This document shows positions 9,106 to 17,891 of a DNA stretch of 64,000 bases, piece after piece. A program made the translations under genes and the position numbers. Below the pieces are notes generated by a model. It had not been told where the DNA came from. It searched no databases and saw nothing but the letters and a program-made list of their open reading frames with translations. Numbering within the stretch: the first letter of the stretch is position 1; every line of letters begins with the position of its first letter. The stretch comes from Nostoc sp. S13 (GTDB taxonomy: Bacteria > Cyanobacteriota > Cyanobacteriia > Cyanobacteriales > Nostocaceae), in NCBI RefSeq assembly GCF_029379315.1, contig NZ_JAQYWQ010000001.1, positions 62,001 through 126,000 of the forward strand, in the 5' to 3' direction.

Positions 9106-9239
9106 AAGAAATCAAAAAAAATAAATACCAGTCGCCCGGAAACAGATGACTAGTATTTATAAATTGCCTTTACTTGAAGCTAGTAAATAGCTTCGATGAT
9201 AAAGTTATAAAGTCTTAAAATAGATTGGGAAAAATAACA

Positions 9240-9557
9240 ATGACTGATCCAAAGCCTACTCGCACAGCTCGTCGGGGAAGAATATTCCCTGATATTCAGT
9301 GGTCAGAAGAAAAAAAAGCTCAATGGAAAGCTCAACAAGAGGCATTTTACCAACGCTGTAAAGTTATTTTTGACCTAGTTCAGCCAGAGTTAATCAAAAC
9401 TCACCACAACTGGTATTTAGCAGTTGAACCTGAGAGTGGAGACTATTTCACTGATACAGATGAATTAGCTGCTATAAATAAGTCTCGTCAGCTATACCCG
9501 AACGCTCCGGTGTTTATATTTCGGATTAATGAGACAGGAATAGCTGGCACAATATGA
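9240..9557 (+). CDS. Small cyanobacterial protein (DUF5678-like) paired with aspartic protease
   Basis: This is a 105-residue protein from the ATG at 9240. The frame is open from a TTG at 9225, but MTDPKP fits a normal start. The C-terminal half (NWYLAVEPESGDYF, then AINKSRQLYPNAPVFIFRINETG) resembles the DUF5678 pattern and a family I know beside retropepsin-like genes in cyanobacteria. The N-terminal half is basic and probably helical. Its end overlaps the next start in the sequence ATGA, so the two are translationally coupled. It may be a substrate or partner of the protease, which is inference. Confidence 0.7.
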   Translation: MTDPKPTRTARRGRIFPDIQWSEEKKAQWKAQQEAFYQRCKVIFDLVQPELIKTHHNWYLAVEPESGDYFTDTDELAAINKSRQLYPNAPVFIFRINETGIAGTI

Positions 9558-9922
9558 TCCAAGGTCGATTTGGTGATCAGGAGCAACTATTTTTTGAAAT
9601 AGAGTTGATTACTGCTGATGGTTTAGAATTACCTGTTGATGCCATGCTAGATACAGGATTTTCAGACTGGCTAGCAATTGACAAGCAGGATTTAGAGGAA
9701 TTTGATTGGGTGTATTTAGGTGAACGAAATATGCAACTAGCAAAGGGGGAAGCAAAGTTTGATATCTACGCCGGAAAAGTCAGAATAGATGGACAAGAGT
9801 TTAATATCCCTGTTTACGCAGGTGATGGAGTTTCAGAACTTTTACTCGGTCGTCAGTGGCTGAAAAATCGACGGTTAGTGGTGGATTTTCCGGCGGGAGT
9901 GTTAACACTGGGAAACAGTTGA
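9554..9922 (+). CDS. Retropepsin-like (clan AA) aspartic protease
   Basis: This is a 122-residue protein with the single-lobed aspartic protease signature: a catalytic DTG in AMLDTGFSDWLAI (about 30-42) and, near the C-terminus, the hydrophobic LLLGRQWL strand and helix that complete the retropepsin fold. Such proteins act as homodimers, each subunit giving one aspartate. There is no signal peptide, so it should be cytoplasmic. It shares an ATGA overlap with the upstream gene, which suggests one operon and possibly a functional pair. The substrate is not known. Confidence 0.8.
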   Translation: MIQGRFGDQEQLFFEIELITADGLELPVDAMLDTGFSDWLAIDKQDLEEFDWVYLGERNMQLAKGEAKFDIYAGKVRIDGQEFNIPVYAGDGVSELLLGRQWLKNRRLVVDFPAGVLTLGNS

Positions 9923-10004
9923 AATTATGAGGAAAATACTGCTTGTAATGGGTCTTAGAGACTTTTAATTAGTACTTTGTGAGAAGTTATATTTCTAGAC
10001 ATAA

Positions 10005-11099
10005 TCATTGATAATTTTTCTTAGCCAACCTTTGAATAACCAACTCAGCCGCTAAATGTATCGCTGCTTTCATACTCGTAGCATCAGCAATTCCCTTACC
10101 CGCAATATCAAACGCTGTTCCATGATCTGGTGAAGTCCGAACGAAAGGAAGACCAATAGAAGTATTAACTGCCCGATCAAACGCCATCAACTTCACAGGA
10201 ATTAAGCCTTGGTCGTGATAAAGTGCTAAATAAGCATCAGCAGGATTTTGTACTAAAGAATTTCCATACCAAGCTTGACCAGGTTTAACCCACATCGTAT
10301 CTGACGGTATTGGCCCATCTAGCTGTAATTGTGGTCGATTTTGCCGCTCTTGCTGCAACCAGGGAATTAACCAATCTTGTTCTTCATGTCCAAGTTGTCC
10401 CTGTTCGCCACTGTGGGGATTCAAACCTGCGATCGCAATTCTCCCTCTATCTATACCAAAATCCCTCTTCAAACACTCCACCAACAAATCTAATTTCTGT
10501 GTCAACAACTGCGGTGTCAATGTATCGGCTACTTGACGTAGGGGAATATGTGTAGTAGCAAGTAAAGTGCGGAGTGTCCAATTAGTATGGGGCGATCGCG
10601 CTACGAATAACATCCCAAAACGCTCAACACCTGATTTTTGTGCCAAAAGTTCCGTTTGCCCTGGATAATTATACCCTGCGGCTTTCCAAGCAGATTTAGC
10701 GATCGGCCCTGTGACAATACCATCAAATTTACCAGCGAGTGTTTGAGCGATCGCATATTCCATATACGCAAAACTAGCTGCACCACTCGCCGCATTACCT
10801 ATTCCTGGGATAATTTCAGCTTTAATTTTCTCATCTAACTGCACATCGATGACTGACAACTCATCTGGATTTGCCAAAGCTGCTAAATTCTCAGTTAAAT
10901 TCAGTTTGCGATAAGTCTGTGCCAGCAAATCCCCGTTACCTACAACTGTCACGTCATATTTTTTACTAATTTCCGCATCTGCTAAAGCTTTCAAAATCAC
11001 CTCCGGCCCAATCCCTGCCGGATCTCCCAGCGTCAGCGCCAAACGCGGACGATTCTGTTTGCTAAAATTTACTAAATTACCTTGATTATTTTGATACAT
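10005..11099 (-). CDS. pdxA: 4-hydroxythreonine-4-phosphate dehydrogenase
   Basis: This is a 364-residue protein of the PdxA family, which oxidises 4-phosphohydroxy-L-threonine in the DXP-dependent pyridoxal phosphate pathway. The family blocks are clear: [14 protein letters not shown] near the N-terminus, [10 protein letters not shown], the metal-binding His residues in [18 protein letters not shown] and [11 protein letters not shown], and the closing [15 protein letters not shown]. The length is slightly above the E. coli enzyme (329), because of an N-terminal extension of about 18 residues before PRLALTLG. The ribosome binding site is weak. The gene stands alone, divergent from petM. Confidence 0.95.
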   Translation of the reverse strand: MYQNNQGNLVNFSKQNRPRLALTLGDPAGIGPEVILKALADAEISKKYDVTVVGNGDLLAQTYRKLNLTENLAALANPDELSVIDVQLDEKIKAEIIPGIGNAASGAASFAYMEYAIAQTLAGKFDGIVTGPIAKSAWKAAGYNYPGQTELLAQKSGVERFGMLFVARSPHTNWTLRTLLATTHIPLRQVADTLTPQLLTQKLDLLVECLKRDFGIDRGRIAIAGLNPHSGEQGQLGHEEQDWLIPWLQQERQNRPQLQLDGPIPSDTMWVKPGQAWYGNSLVQNPADAYLALYHDQGLIPVKLMAFDRAVNTSIGLPFVRTSPDHGTAFDIAGKGIADATSMKAAIHLAAELVIQRLAKKNYQ

Positions 11100-11305
11100 G
11101 AAATTTCTTCATAATTATTATTATCAAATTTTTCCTATTTCCCATCTTCGCTTCTCTCAACAGTAGGGATTGCCCCCCAAACCAGTAGGGATTACCTGCT
11201 AAACTAGTTTAAAATTATTTACACAGGTCTAATCCTACAGCAACTATTGAAAAGCTTCTGGTAGGCCTAGTTTACACATCACTTTGCATAAGGAGAATCA
11301 CACCA

Positions 11306-11410
11306 ATGGGCGGCGAAATTTTGAATGCAGCTCTATTATCCTTCGGTTTAATCTTCGTGGGCTGGGCTTTAGGCGCGTTGTTACTGAAAATTCAGGGCAC
11401 AGAAGAATAA
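11306..11410 (+). CDS. petM: Cytochrome b6f complex subunit 7 (PetM)
   Basis: This small gene encodes 34 residues: [20 protein letters not shown] followed by [14 protein letters not shown]. It matches PetM, the single-span small subunit of the cytochrome b6f complex in thylakoid membranes. One membrane helix covers about residues 7-28, and the C-terminal KIQGxEE signature is typical. AAGGAG lies 10 bases before the ATG. It sits 211 bases upstream of ycf39 on the same strand and is followed by a short GGAGTTA repeat, so co-transcription is possible but not evident. Confidence 0.93.
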   Translation: MGGEILNAALLSFGLIFVGWALGALLLKIQGTEE

Positions 11411-11412
11411 TT

Positions 11413-11441
11413 GAGTTAGGAGTTAGGAGTTAGGAGTTATT
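11413..11441. repeat. Short tandem heptamer repeat (GAGTTAG)
   Basis: About four copies of GAGTTAG lie between petM and ycf39. This is a typical STRR (short tandemly repeated repetitive) sequence of heterocystous cyanobacteria. Confidence 0.7.
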
Positions 11442-11621
11442 ATTCTCTCCACTCCCTTTTTGATCGAAATGGGAAAAAAGCTTGTCCGTTAACCGGACAG
11501 CAATTTTCTCATAATTCTCTCCAAATAAATTTATTTTCTGAGAAAAGATGTAAACTTTTGTTTGCATAGGTTATTCTGATAACATTATTTTCATAAAACA
11601 TTAAAATTTATTACAACCCTC

Positions 11622-12620
11622 ATGACATTATTAATCGTCGGTGCCACTGGCACCTTAGGAAGACAAGTGGCTCGTCGTGCTATCGATGAAGGGTATAAAG
11701 TACGCTGTCTTGTACGGAGCAGTAAAAAAGCAGCTTTTCTCAAAGAATGGGGTGCAGAACTCGTACCAGGAAATTTGCGTTACCCCGAAAGCCTAGCCCA
11801 AGGATTAGAAGGTGTAACCCAAGTTATTGATGCGTCAACATCTCGCCCAACAGATTCACTCAGTATCAAACAAGTGGACTGGGATGGCAAAGTAGCATTG
11901 ATTCAAGCAGCAAAAGCAGCAGGCGTAGAGCGTTTTATCTTCTTTTCGATTTTAGATGCTGATAAATACCCAGAAGTGCCGCTAATGGAAATTAAGCGGT
12001 GTACAGAACTTTTTTTGGCTGAGTCGGGCTTGAATTACACCATCTTGCGGCTAGCTGGGTTTATGCAAGGGTTAATCGGTCAGTACGGGATTCCCATTCT
12101 GGAAGCACAGCCAGTTTGGGTAACAGGCAATTCTTCTCCCATCGCCTATATGGACACTCAGGACGTTGCGAAGTTTGCTATCCGAGCATTGAGTGTACCA
12201 GAAACGGAAAACCAAGCTTTTCCTGTAGTCGGTACTCGTGCTTGGAGTGCAGAGGAAATTATCAACCTGTGCGAACGCTTATCTGGAAAAGACGCCAGAG
12301 TAACGCGGATGCCAATAAACTTGCTGCGTGCTGTGCGGGGCTTAATGCGGTTCTTTCAGTGGGGATGGAATGTAGCGGACAGGCTAGCGTTTACAGAAGT
12401 ATTGGCTAGTGGTAAACAGTTAAATGCTTCAATGGATGAAGTTTACACAGTCTTTGGTTTAGATCAGCAACAAACCACAACCCTAGAAAGCTATCTACAA
12501 GAGTACTTCAGCCGAATAATGAAGAAGCTCAAAGAGTTAGACTACGAGAAAAATAAAAGCAAGAAGCAGAAACCTAAAAAAACTCCTTTTAAACAGTCTT
12601 CAAAAGTCAATAGTCAATAG
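11622..12620 (+). CDS. ycf39: Ycf39-type atypical SDR, photosystem II assembly factor
   Basis: This 332-residue protein is an NmrA-like atypical short-chain dehydrogenase. The N-terminus has the nucleotide-binding motif VGATGTLGRQV (about 5-15). The body carries the Ycf39/HCF244 blocks VERFIFFSILDADKYPEVPLM and YTILRLAGFMQGLIGQY, each quoted only in part. In cyanobacteria, Ycf39 works with chlorophyll synthase and HliD/HliC to deliver chlorophyll to newly made D1. It is a cytoplasmic, thylakoid-associated protein that is not thought to act as a redox enzyme. The last 35 residues are Lys-rich and may be disordered. The petM neighbourhood fits a photosynthetic role. Confidence 0.9.
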   Translation: MTLLIVGATGTLGRQVARRAIDEGYKVRCLVRSSKKAAFLKEWGAELVPGNLRYPESLAQGLEGVTQVIDASTSRPTDSLSIKQVDWDGKVALIQAAKAAGVERFIFFSILDADKYPEVPLMEIKRCTELFLAESGLNYTILRLAGFMQGLIGQYGIPILEAQPVWVTGNSSPIAYMDTQDVAKFAIRALSVPETENQAFPVVGTRAWSAEEIINLCERLSGKDARVTRMPINLLRAVRGLMRFFQWGWNVADRLAFTEVLASGKQLNASMDEVYTVFGLDQQQTTTLESYLQEYFSRIMKKLKELDYEKNKSKKQKPKKTPFKQSSKVNSQ

Positions 12621-13446
12621 TCATTACAAAACAGACATTAGTCGTTAAACTCTAGACTCTGGACATTTGACTCTAGATTAATGACTACATGACCAAAAAT
12701 GTGTAAGGATTACAAGAAATACTGGGAACAATGAGCGCCTCTAAAGAATAGGTACGTAGTACTAAGCTAAACCACATCTAGTTTACATATCTAAAATTTA
12801 TATAACTCTTGTGGGATGGGCATCCTGCCCGCCCTAATTATGCAAGTTAAATGTGTAACAGCTTATATTCTTTCCTTTAGGTAGGCGATGAAAAACGACA
12901 ACTTCGACCCTTCTCTACGAGACGCTGCGCGTAGCTTGCTTCCCCGTAGGAGTACGGCGCAGGCTCAGGGCAAGCAAGCTCAGTGACCACTCAGGTGGTT
13001 TTAACTACCGCCAATATTCTGTGAACACTTGAGGGTATAATAGGATTACGCCATAGGTAGAATAACCGCTAGCAGAAATGGATAACCAACCCCAAAACGA
13101 CTGGCTAGGAAATAATAATGGATAGTGGGCGGCGAAAACCACGATAAACATAGCTAGGGTAGCTAACGCGCACCCATACCAGAAAACAAGACTATTTATT
13201 GATTGGACAAAGTACCGTACGGCATACGGAAACTAGAGAAACGATTCTCTAACGCTTAGGGAGATAGAGCCACCTGGGGTTGTTTAAATTAGACTCAGTA
13301 CTTTGTTCTATTGAACGGGTATCAGGTTTAAATATTGCCGCAAGGATAGACAATTTTAAGGCTGTCGTTGAAATAAGAATCTCCGTATATTTAGAGCGGA
13401 GAATGTCAAATAATACAGAGCATCGCCTAAACTTGGATATTTGAGT
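12621..13446. other. Long intergenic region upstream of NAD kinase
   Basis: I find no supported gene in 826 bases. It contains a dispersed palindromic repeat around 12915-12985 (GACGCTGCGCGTAGC, GGAGTACGGCGCAGG). It also has several potential hairpins, such as GGTGGTT-TT-AACTACC at 12994-13009 and AGAGAA-ACGA-TTCTCT at about 13235-13250. A long structured leader or untranslated RNA is possible but I do not recognise one. Confidence 0.4.
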
Positions 13447-14364
13447 GTGCCGAAAGCAGGCATTATCTACAATGACATTAAACCGATAGCGGGTCGTGTC
13501 GCTATCGAGTTGAAAGACAAGCTAACCGCAGCCGGTTGGAATGTATGTATCACATCGAGTATTGGTGGAATACTGGGCTACTCTACCCCTGAGAGTCCTG
13601 TGTGCCACACCCCCATTGACGGTCTGACGCCCCCTGGTTTTGACTCAGATATGGAGTTTGCAGTGGTGTTAGGGGGAGACGGCACTGTTTTAGCAGCGTC
13701 TCGTCAGGTTGCCCCCTGTGGTATTCCACTGCTCACAGTGAATACCGGCCACATGGGATTTTTGACAGAAACTTTCCTGAATCAATTGCCCCAAGCACTA
13801 GAACAGGCGATGGCGGGTGAGTATGACATTGAAGAACGAGCTATGCTCACCGTCAAAGTATTTCGGGGAGATTCAGTGTTATGGGAAGCCCTCTGCTTGA
13901 ATGAAATGGTGCTGCACCGGGAACCTTTGACCTCTATGTGCCATTTTGAAATTGCCATAGGGCGTCATGCGCCAGTAGATATTGCGGCGGATGGTGTAAT
14001 TGTTTCTACGCCTACTGGTTCTACAGCTTACTCATTGAGTGCTGGTGGCCCAGTGGTGACTCCTGGCGTACCTGCTTTACAGCTAGTACCCATTTGTCCC
14101 CATTCCTTAGCTTCTAGAGCATTGGTATTTCCAGATACTGAATCGGTCAACATCTACCCAGTAAATATCCCTCGTCTGGTGATGGTGGTAGATGGCAATG
14201 GCGGGTGCTATATATTACCAGAAGATAGAGTATACATGGAGCGATCGCAATATAGTGTCCGATTTATTCGCCTACAACCGCCTGAGTTTTTCCGAATTTT
14301 ACGAGAAAAATTAGGTTGGGGTCTGCCACATATCGCTAAACCAACTTCGGTAGAATTGCCGTAG
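13447..14364 (+). CDS. nadK: NAD kinase
   Basis: This 305-residue enzyme phosphorylates NAD to NADP. The family motifs are present: [13 protein letters not shown] (the GGDG motif), [10 protein letters not shown], the NE-type block [11 protein letters not shown] and [23 protein letters not shown] (quoted in pieces under twenty residues: [19 protein letters not shown]). The C-terminal part matches the cyanobacterial form. The frame opens with TTG at 13441, but GTG at 13447 gives the usual [10 protein letters not shown] start. It is preceded by a long non-coding leader and followed by a heptamer repeat and the nblR gene on the same strand. Confidence 0.93.
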   Translation: MPKAGIIYNDIKPIAGRVAIELKDKLTAAGWNVCITSSIGGILGYSTPESPVCHTPIDGLTPPGFDSDMEFAVVLGGDGTVLAASRQVAPCGIPLLTVNTGHMGFLTETFLNQLPQALEQAMAGEYDIEERAMLTVKVFRGDSVLWEALCLNEMVLHREPLTSMCHFEIAIGRHAPVDIAADGVIVSTPTGSTAYSLSAGGPVVTPGVPALQLVPICPHSLASRALVFPDTESVNIYPVNIPRLVMVVDGNGGCYILPEDRVYMERSQYSVRFIRLQPPEFFRILREKLGWGLPHIAKPTSVELP

Positions 14365-14383
14365 TTATTTGTCATTTGTCATT

Positions 14384-14471
14384 TTCCCCCACTCCCCATT
14401 ACCCCTTATCCCCAGAGGGGGCCCCACCTTCCCCACTCCCTACTCCCCATTCCCCACTCCCCACTCCCCAA
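14384..14471. repeat. C-rich heptamer repeats (CCCCACT/CCCCATT)
   Basis: About ten imperfect copies of CCCCAYT follow the NAD kinase gene. This is a characteristic STRR array. A related short array occurs near 38500-38535. Confidence 0.75.
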
Positions 14472-14698
14472 GTTACTGATTCCTTCCAGAATTACTGCCG
14501 TAGGATGGTATTTGGAGTTAGTTATTAAGATTGCATCGGAGAATTCGATGGCTGATACCTGAACGTGCTAAAAGATCCTTAGCAGCGTGTCAAATCAGCA
14601 TTGTTCCATCACTAAGAACTCGTAATTGCACTTTTAACTGATGTAAAGATTTTCTCTTGAATATCTTTACAATCCCAAATCCAATATCCCAAATTGTT

Positions 14699-15385
14699 AT
14701 GACAGTTGCTCAAAGTCCCTGTGTTCTGGTGATTGAAACCGATGAGAGCCTAGCAAATCAGCTTTCTTGCGATTTGCAAGAAGCCGGCTATGAATCAATT
14801 TTGGCTCATGATGCGACCAGTGGTTTGCAACACTGTCGCGATCGCCAACCTGCTTTAATTGTTTTAGACCGGATGCTAGCAGGAGAATCAGGGCTGTCAT
14901 TGTGCAAAAATCTAAGAAACACTGGTATGCGATCGCCTGTGTTAATTTTAATGGCAAGGGATACAGTCGATGATCGTGTAGCTTGTCTAGAAGCTGGAGC
15001 GGATGATTACATCCTCAAGCCTTACCGCTCAGAAGACTTTTTGAAGTTGATTCGCCTCTACTTAAAACCCGATGTGGATACCACGGAGCAGTTACGCTTT
15101 GGGGATTTAATTTTAGACATAGCAACTCGCCGTGCCATACACAACGGACGCACAATTGACTTGACAATGAAAGAATTTGAACTATTAAAATTCTTAATGG
15201 AACATCCCCGTGAGGTATTAACTCGCGAACAAATTCTGGAAAATGTTTGGGGTTACGACTTTCTGGGTGAGTCGAATGTAATTGAAGTGTACATCCGTTA
15301 CTTGCGGTTAAAAATCGAAGATGAAGGTCAAAAGCGCCTCATTCAGACAGTGCGCGGTGTCGGCTATGTTTTAAGAGAATCCTAG
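14699..15385 (+). CDS. nblR: OmpR-family response regulator, NblR-like
   Basis: This is a 228-residue receiver plus winged-helix regulator. I assign NblR, the orphan regulator linked to phycobilisome degradation and stress survival, from the N-terminal pattern CVLVIETDESLANQL and the blocks VLDRMLAGESGLSLC and RVACLEAGADDYILKPY. The receiver is atypical: the acidic pair is reduced (IETDE), and the conserved Thr/Ser is replaced by Met (LILMARD). The phospho-acceptor Asp and the Lys remain. NblR is known to work without canonical phosphorylation, which fits. ATG 14699 is chosen over a TTG at 14657. The TAG stop lies inside the left terminus of a 102-bp MITE-like repeat. Confidence 0.75.
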   Translation: MTVAQSPCVLVIETDESLANQLSCDLQEAGYESILAHDATSGLQHCRDRQPALIVLDRMLAGESGLSLCKNLRNTGMRSPVLILMARDTVDDRVACLEAGADDYILKPYRSEDFLKLIRLYLKPDVDTTEQLRFGDLILDIATRRAIHNGRTIDLTMKEFELLKFLMEHPREVLTREQILENVWGYDFLGESNVIEVYIRYLRLKIEDEGQKRLIQTVRGVGYVLRES

Positions 15386-15483
15386 TACACTGTGGCGTTA
15401 GTTTGCTTACCTTTAACAAGTTGCTCAAAGCAACTTGTCTAATTAATTCAGATGGTAGCTGAATTTCTACCGCACTGTACTAG
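15382..15483. repeat. 102-bp MITE-like element overlapping the nblR stop
   Basis: The ends are CTAGTACACTGTGG (left) and CGCACTGTACTAG (right), an imperfect inverted repeat with TA on both sides. Inside is a perfect hairpin ACAAGTTGCT-CAA-AGCAACTTGT at 15416-15438. The TAG stop of nblR (15383-15385) is formed by the flanking TA plus the first base of the element. The hairpin may also act as a transcription terminator. Confidence 0.65.
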
Positions 15484-15613
15484 TAATATGTACCTCGTTA
15501 CTTCGTTAAAAGTCTCAGACTGGGAATGCTTGAGGGCAGATGCCTCCTACCTAACCAGTTTCTGCTTATAACACTGTAAAATTGAAATCTAAATTACAAA
15601 ATCAAAAAACTAT

Positions 15614-16105
15614 ATGACTCGTCGGTTAAGTTTGCTCTCGATGTTGCTGAGTATTTTCCTTATGGGCTGTTCTGTGCCAACAACAGCTAAACCTTCCACT
15701 CAAACTCCAGCAGCAGATAATTTAGGTCAAACACTACCAATTTCTGCTAAAGCCACTGTTCCTAATGGCACAACGATTCAGTTAGAAGTGGCACAGACCC
15801 CAGAACAGCAAGCGATGGGGTTGATGTATCGACCAGCTTTGCCAGATGACCGAGGAATGCTATTTGGGTTCCCTTCAGCACAATCAGTCAGTTTCTGGAT
15901 GAAGAATGTACCTGTGGCGTTGGATATGGTATTTCTACGTAACGGCGTAGTTAAATATATTCAGGCTGCTGCACGTCCTTGTGCAAGTGAGCCTTGTCCT
16001 ACCTATGGCCCCAATACACCAATCGATAAGGTGATTGAACTTCGCTCTGGAAGAGCTGCCGAATTGAAATTGAAAGTGGGCGATATTGTCAAAATTCAAT
16101 TTTGA
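15614..16105 (+). CDS. DUF192-family lipoprotein
   Basis: This is a 163-residue protein. The N-terminus is a lipoprotein signal (MTRRL, hydrophobic core, then LMGC lipobox with Cys at about 19). A Thr/Pro-rich linker follows, then a DUF192 domain from about residue 50: EVAQTPEQQAMGLMYRPALP, MLFGFPSAQSVSFWMKNV, and a closing VGDIVKIQF. DUF192 folds as a small beta barrel, and its function is not established. It should be anchored to the outer face of the plasma membrane. It lies 130 bases after the MITE that follows nblR, on the same strand. Confidence 0.88.
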   Translation: MTRRLSLLSMLLSIFLMGCSVPTTAKPSTQTPAADNLGQTLPISAKATVPNGTTIQLEVAQTPEQQAMGLMYRPALPDDRGMLFGFPSAQSVSFWMKNVPVALDMVFLRNGVVKYIQAAARPCASEPCPTYGPNTPIDKVIELRSGRAAELKLKVGDIVKIQF

Positions 16106-16634
16106 GACTTCAGTACTTTGCGGAGATAAAGATTTGGATGATTGCTCTGTTCAAAGCCTATACTATCGAAATGTATATTTTTTTTGTAAAAAATGTCACG
16201 TATTGTGGAAAAAAGTCATCTGTAACGCTACCATTTAAAAACTGTGGTAATAATCTAAAATTCTACTGTCTCCAACCTGAAATCGCGGTCTTAAGGTTTG
16301 GTTGCAAAAATATTCCCTTGGGCGCAAGTGTAAATAGTCGCCAATAAGAGAGTATAGGCTATGGAATCTTGATTACTACATGTGTAATTAAATAAAGCAC
16401 AAAAGTAAACCAGATGGAGCCAATTTAACTAAGTAAAAATACTGCTTGAGAATCGAGCAGATGATTTGTACGAAAATTTCTATTTCTCAGACCTTCTATG
16501 AGCAGCCTCTGTTGAAGGTAAATTAAAAAAACTGTGCTGGGGTGTATAGCCGATAACGGCACAGTGACAGATAAAATACTGGCTACTGGCTACCGAGCAA
16601 TAGTGAACTTAATATATGACAATACATTCTACAC
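16106..16634. other. Intergenic region
   Basis: I see no supported gene here. The open frame at 16102-16347 has no family resemblance and no ribosome binding site, so I treat it as chance. Confidence 0.5.
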
Positions 16635-16644
16635 AAGGAGGTGA
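16635..16644 (+). promoter_or_regulatory. Strong Shine-Dalgarno that fixes the DUF2949 start
   Basis: AAGGAGGTGA is nearly a full complement of the 16S rRNA 3' end. It lies 7 bases before ATG 16652, so the upstream in-frame start at 16616 is rejected. Confidence 0.8.
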
Positions 16645-16651
16645 GATACAA

Positions 16652-16843
16652 ATGTCACCATCAAAATATTCTCGAATGATTCATTTTTTGCAAGAAGATT
16701 TAGCAATTTCCACAGCATCACTGGCGGTGGCGCTTCGGCATCGGGAGCAAGATCCAGGCCCATTGGCAATGATTCTTTGGCAGTATGGGTTGATTACTCT
16801 AGAGCAGTTAGAACAAATTTATGATTGGCTGGAGACAGCATAG
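16652..16843 (+). CDS. DUF2949-family protein
   Basis: This is a 63-residue protein, starting MSPSKYSRMIHFLQEDLA and ending with ITLEQLEQIYDWLETA. It matches the cyanobacterial DUF2949 family, small soluble helical proteins of unknown function. The conserved HREQDPGPL block in the middle is present. It has no signal peptide or membrane span. The very strong ribosome binding site suggests efficient translation. No operon partner is apparent: the next element downstream is a transposase relic. Confidence 0.85.
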   Translation: MSPSKYSRMIHFLQEDLAISTASLAVALRHREQDPGPLAMILWQYGLITLEQLEQIYDWLETA

Positions 16844-16965
16844 GTAAGCAATTCAAAATTCAAAATTCAAAATGTTCTGGCGGTGTCTCGTTGAGAGGAA
16901 ACCCAATCGTACTAGTTAACGTATGCAAGCTTAACAGCTTAGTCACTTTTAATCTTAAACATCAA

Positions 16966-17265
16966 AGGCATGGTAAAGAGTCACTATCTAGCCAAGTCCA
17001 TTAATAAATGATGTAGCTGGGTCTAGTTTTAGCCGTTGGTTAGAATATTCTACTGGTAAATTTGGAAGTGAAGCTATTTGCTATTCCAGCAGAATATACG
17101 TCGCCAAAATGTAGTGACTGCGGTGTAATCGGTAAAAAATCTCTATCAACACACACAGATAAATGTAATTGTGGATGCGAGTTGCAAAGATATCCAAATG
17201 CAGCAATAAATATTCTGAATCTTGGCATCGCTAGGATGGGACACATCGAAAGGAATAAGAATTAA
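16966..17265 (+). pseudogene. TnpB/OrfB (IS200/IS605) C-terminal relic
   Basis: The last part, in frame from 17062, carries the OrfB zinc ribbon: KCSDCGVIGKKSLSTHTDKC and NCGCELQRYPNAAINILNLG. Upstream, in other frames, SHYLAKSIN (about 16978) and SSFSRWLEYSTGKFGSE (about 17020-17070) continue the TnpB pattern. At least two frameshifts therefore separate the pieces. The first 250 or so residues, with the RuvC catalytic core start, are missing. It cannot encode an active RNA-guided nuclease. Confidence 0.8.
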
Positions 17266-17413
17266 ATAACATACAATTTATGTCCCTGGCTTACCTCACC
17301 CTCAATCCCTCTCTTTATAAAGAAGAGGGAAGCTAGATACAGGATGAAGTTTTGCATTTTATTATTGTGTTTGTAATACCATTTCTTTGTGAGGCTGCGC
17401 TAAACCCTTTTAA

Positions 17414-17470
<57 letters not shown>

Positions 17471-17656
17471 GTCCTTTGCGTCCTTTGCGGTTCGTTTTCT
17501 TTCTTGTACTTAAATATGGTTTAGTGCATCTTCATACAGCTTAACCATTTGCCAACACTTAGTCCTAGTAAAGTCAAGAAAATATCAGGCTTTGCTCCGC
17601 TCAAAAGTAATTGCTTTTAGAAAATCAATCTCTTAAATATACTTGCTTATAGCTAT

Positions 17657-17836
17657 CTAACGCTCTTCCATCACTCTTGTAAGAGAATAATCTAGAATCG
17701 TTACAGGATAAGACTTTCACCAAAAATCTTGATTTCAGCCATTCTGTTAAAAAATAAACCCTCAAACCCTTGCCCCATCTAAAGTTTAAAAATTAACCCT
17801 TATTTTTCTTTTCCCAGAGTGATGGAAGAGCGTTAG
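17657..17836. repeat. 180-bp MITE candidate with perfect 21-bp terminal inverted repeats
   Basis: CTAACGCTCTTCCATCACTC plus T (17657-17677) is the exact reverse complement of 17816-17836. The 138-bp interior is AT-rich and has no coding potential. No clear target duplication is visible. The length and perfect ends point to a recently mobilised non-autonomous transposon whose transposase lies elsewhere. Confidence 0.7.
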
Positions 17837-17891
17837 TTAGTCTCTTTTAATTTAGTGCTGAGTATGAATAAAAGTACTCAGCACTCGGTAC

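Noticed and set aside
13005-13232. Hydrophobic minus-strand open segment (75 codons, ending in FTEYWR)
   Set aside because: It looks protein-like but has no start codon before an internal Met, no ribosome binding site and no known relative. It may be chance in a structured leader region.
16102-16347. 81-aa frame after the DUF192 gene
   Set aside because: TTG start overlapping the previous stop, unusual composition, no ribosome binding site.
16966-17265. Functional TnpB nuclease
   Set aside because: Only the C-terminal zinc-ribbon part remains, with frameshifts.
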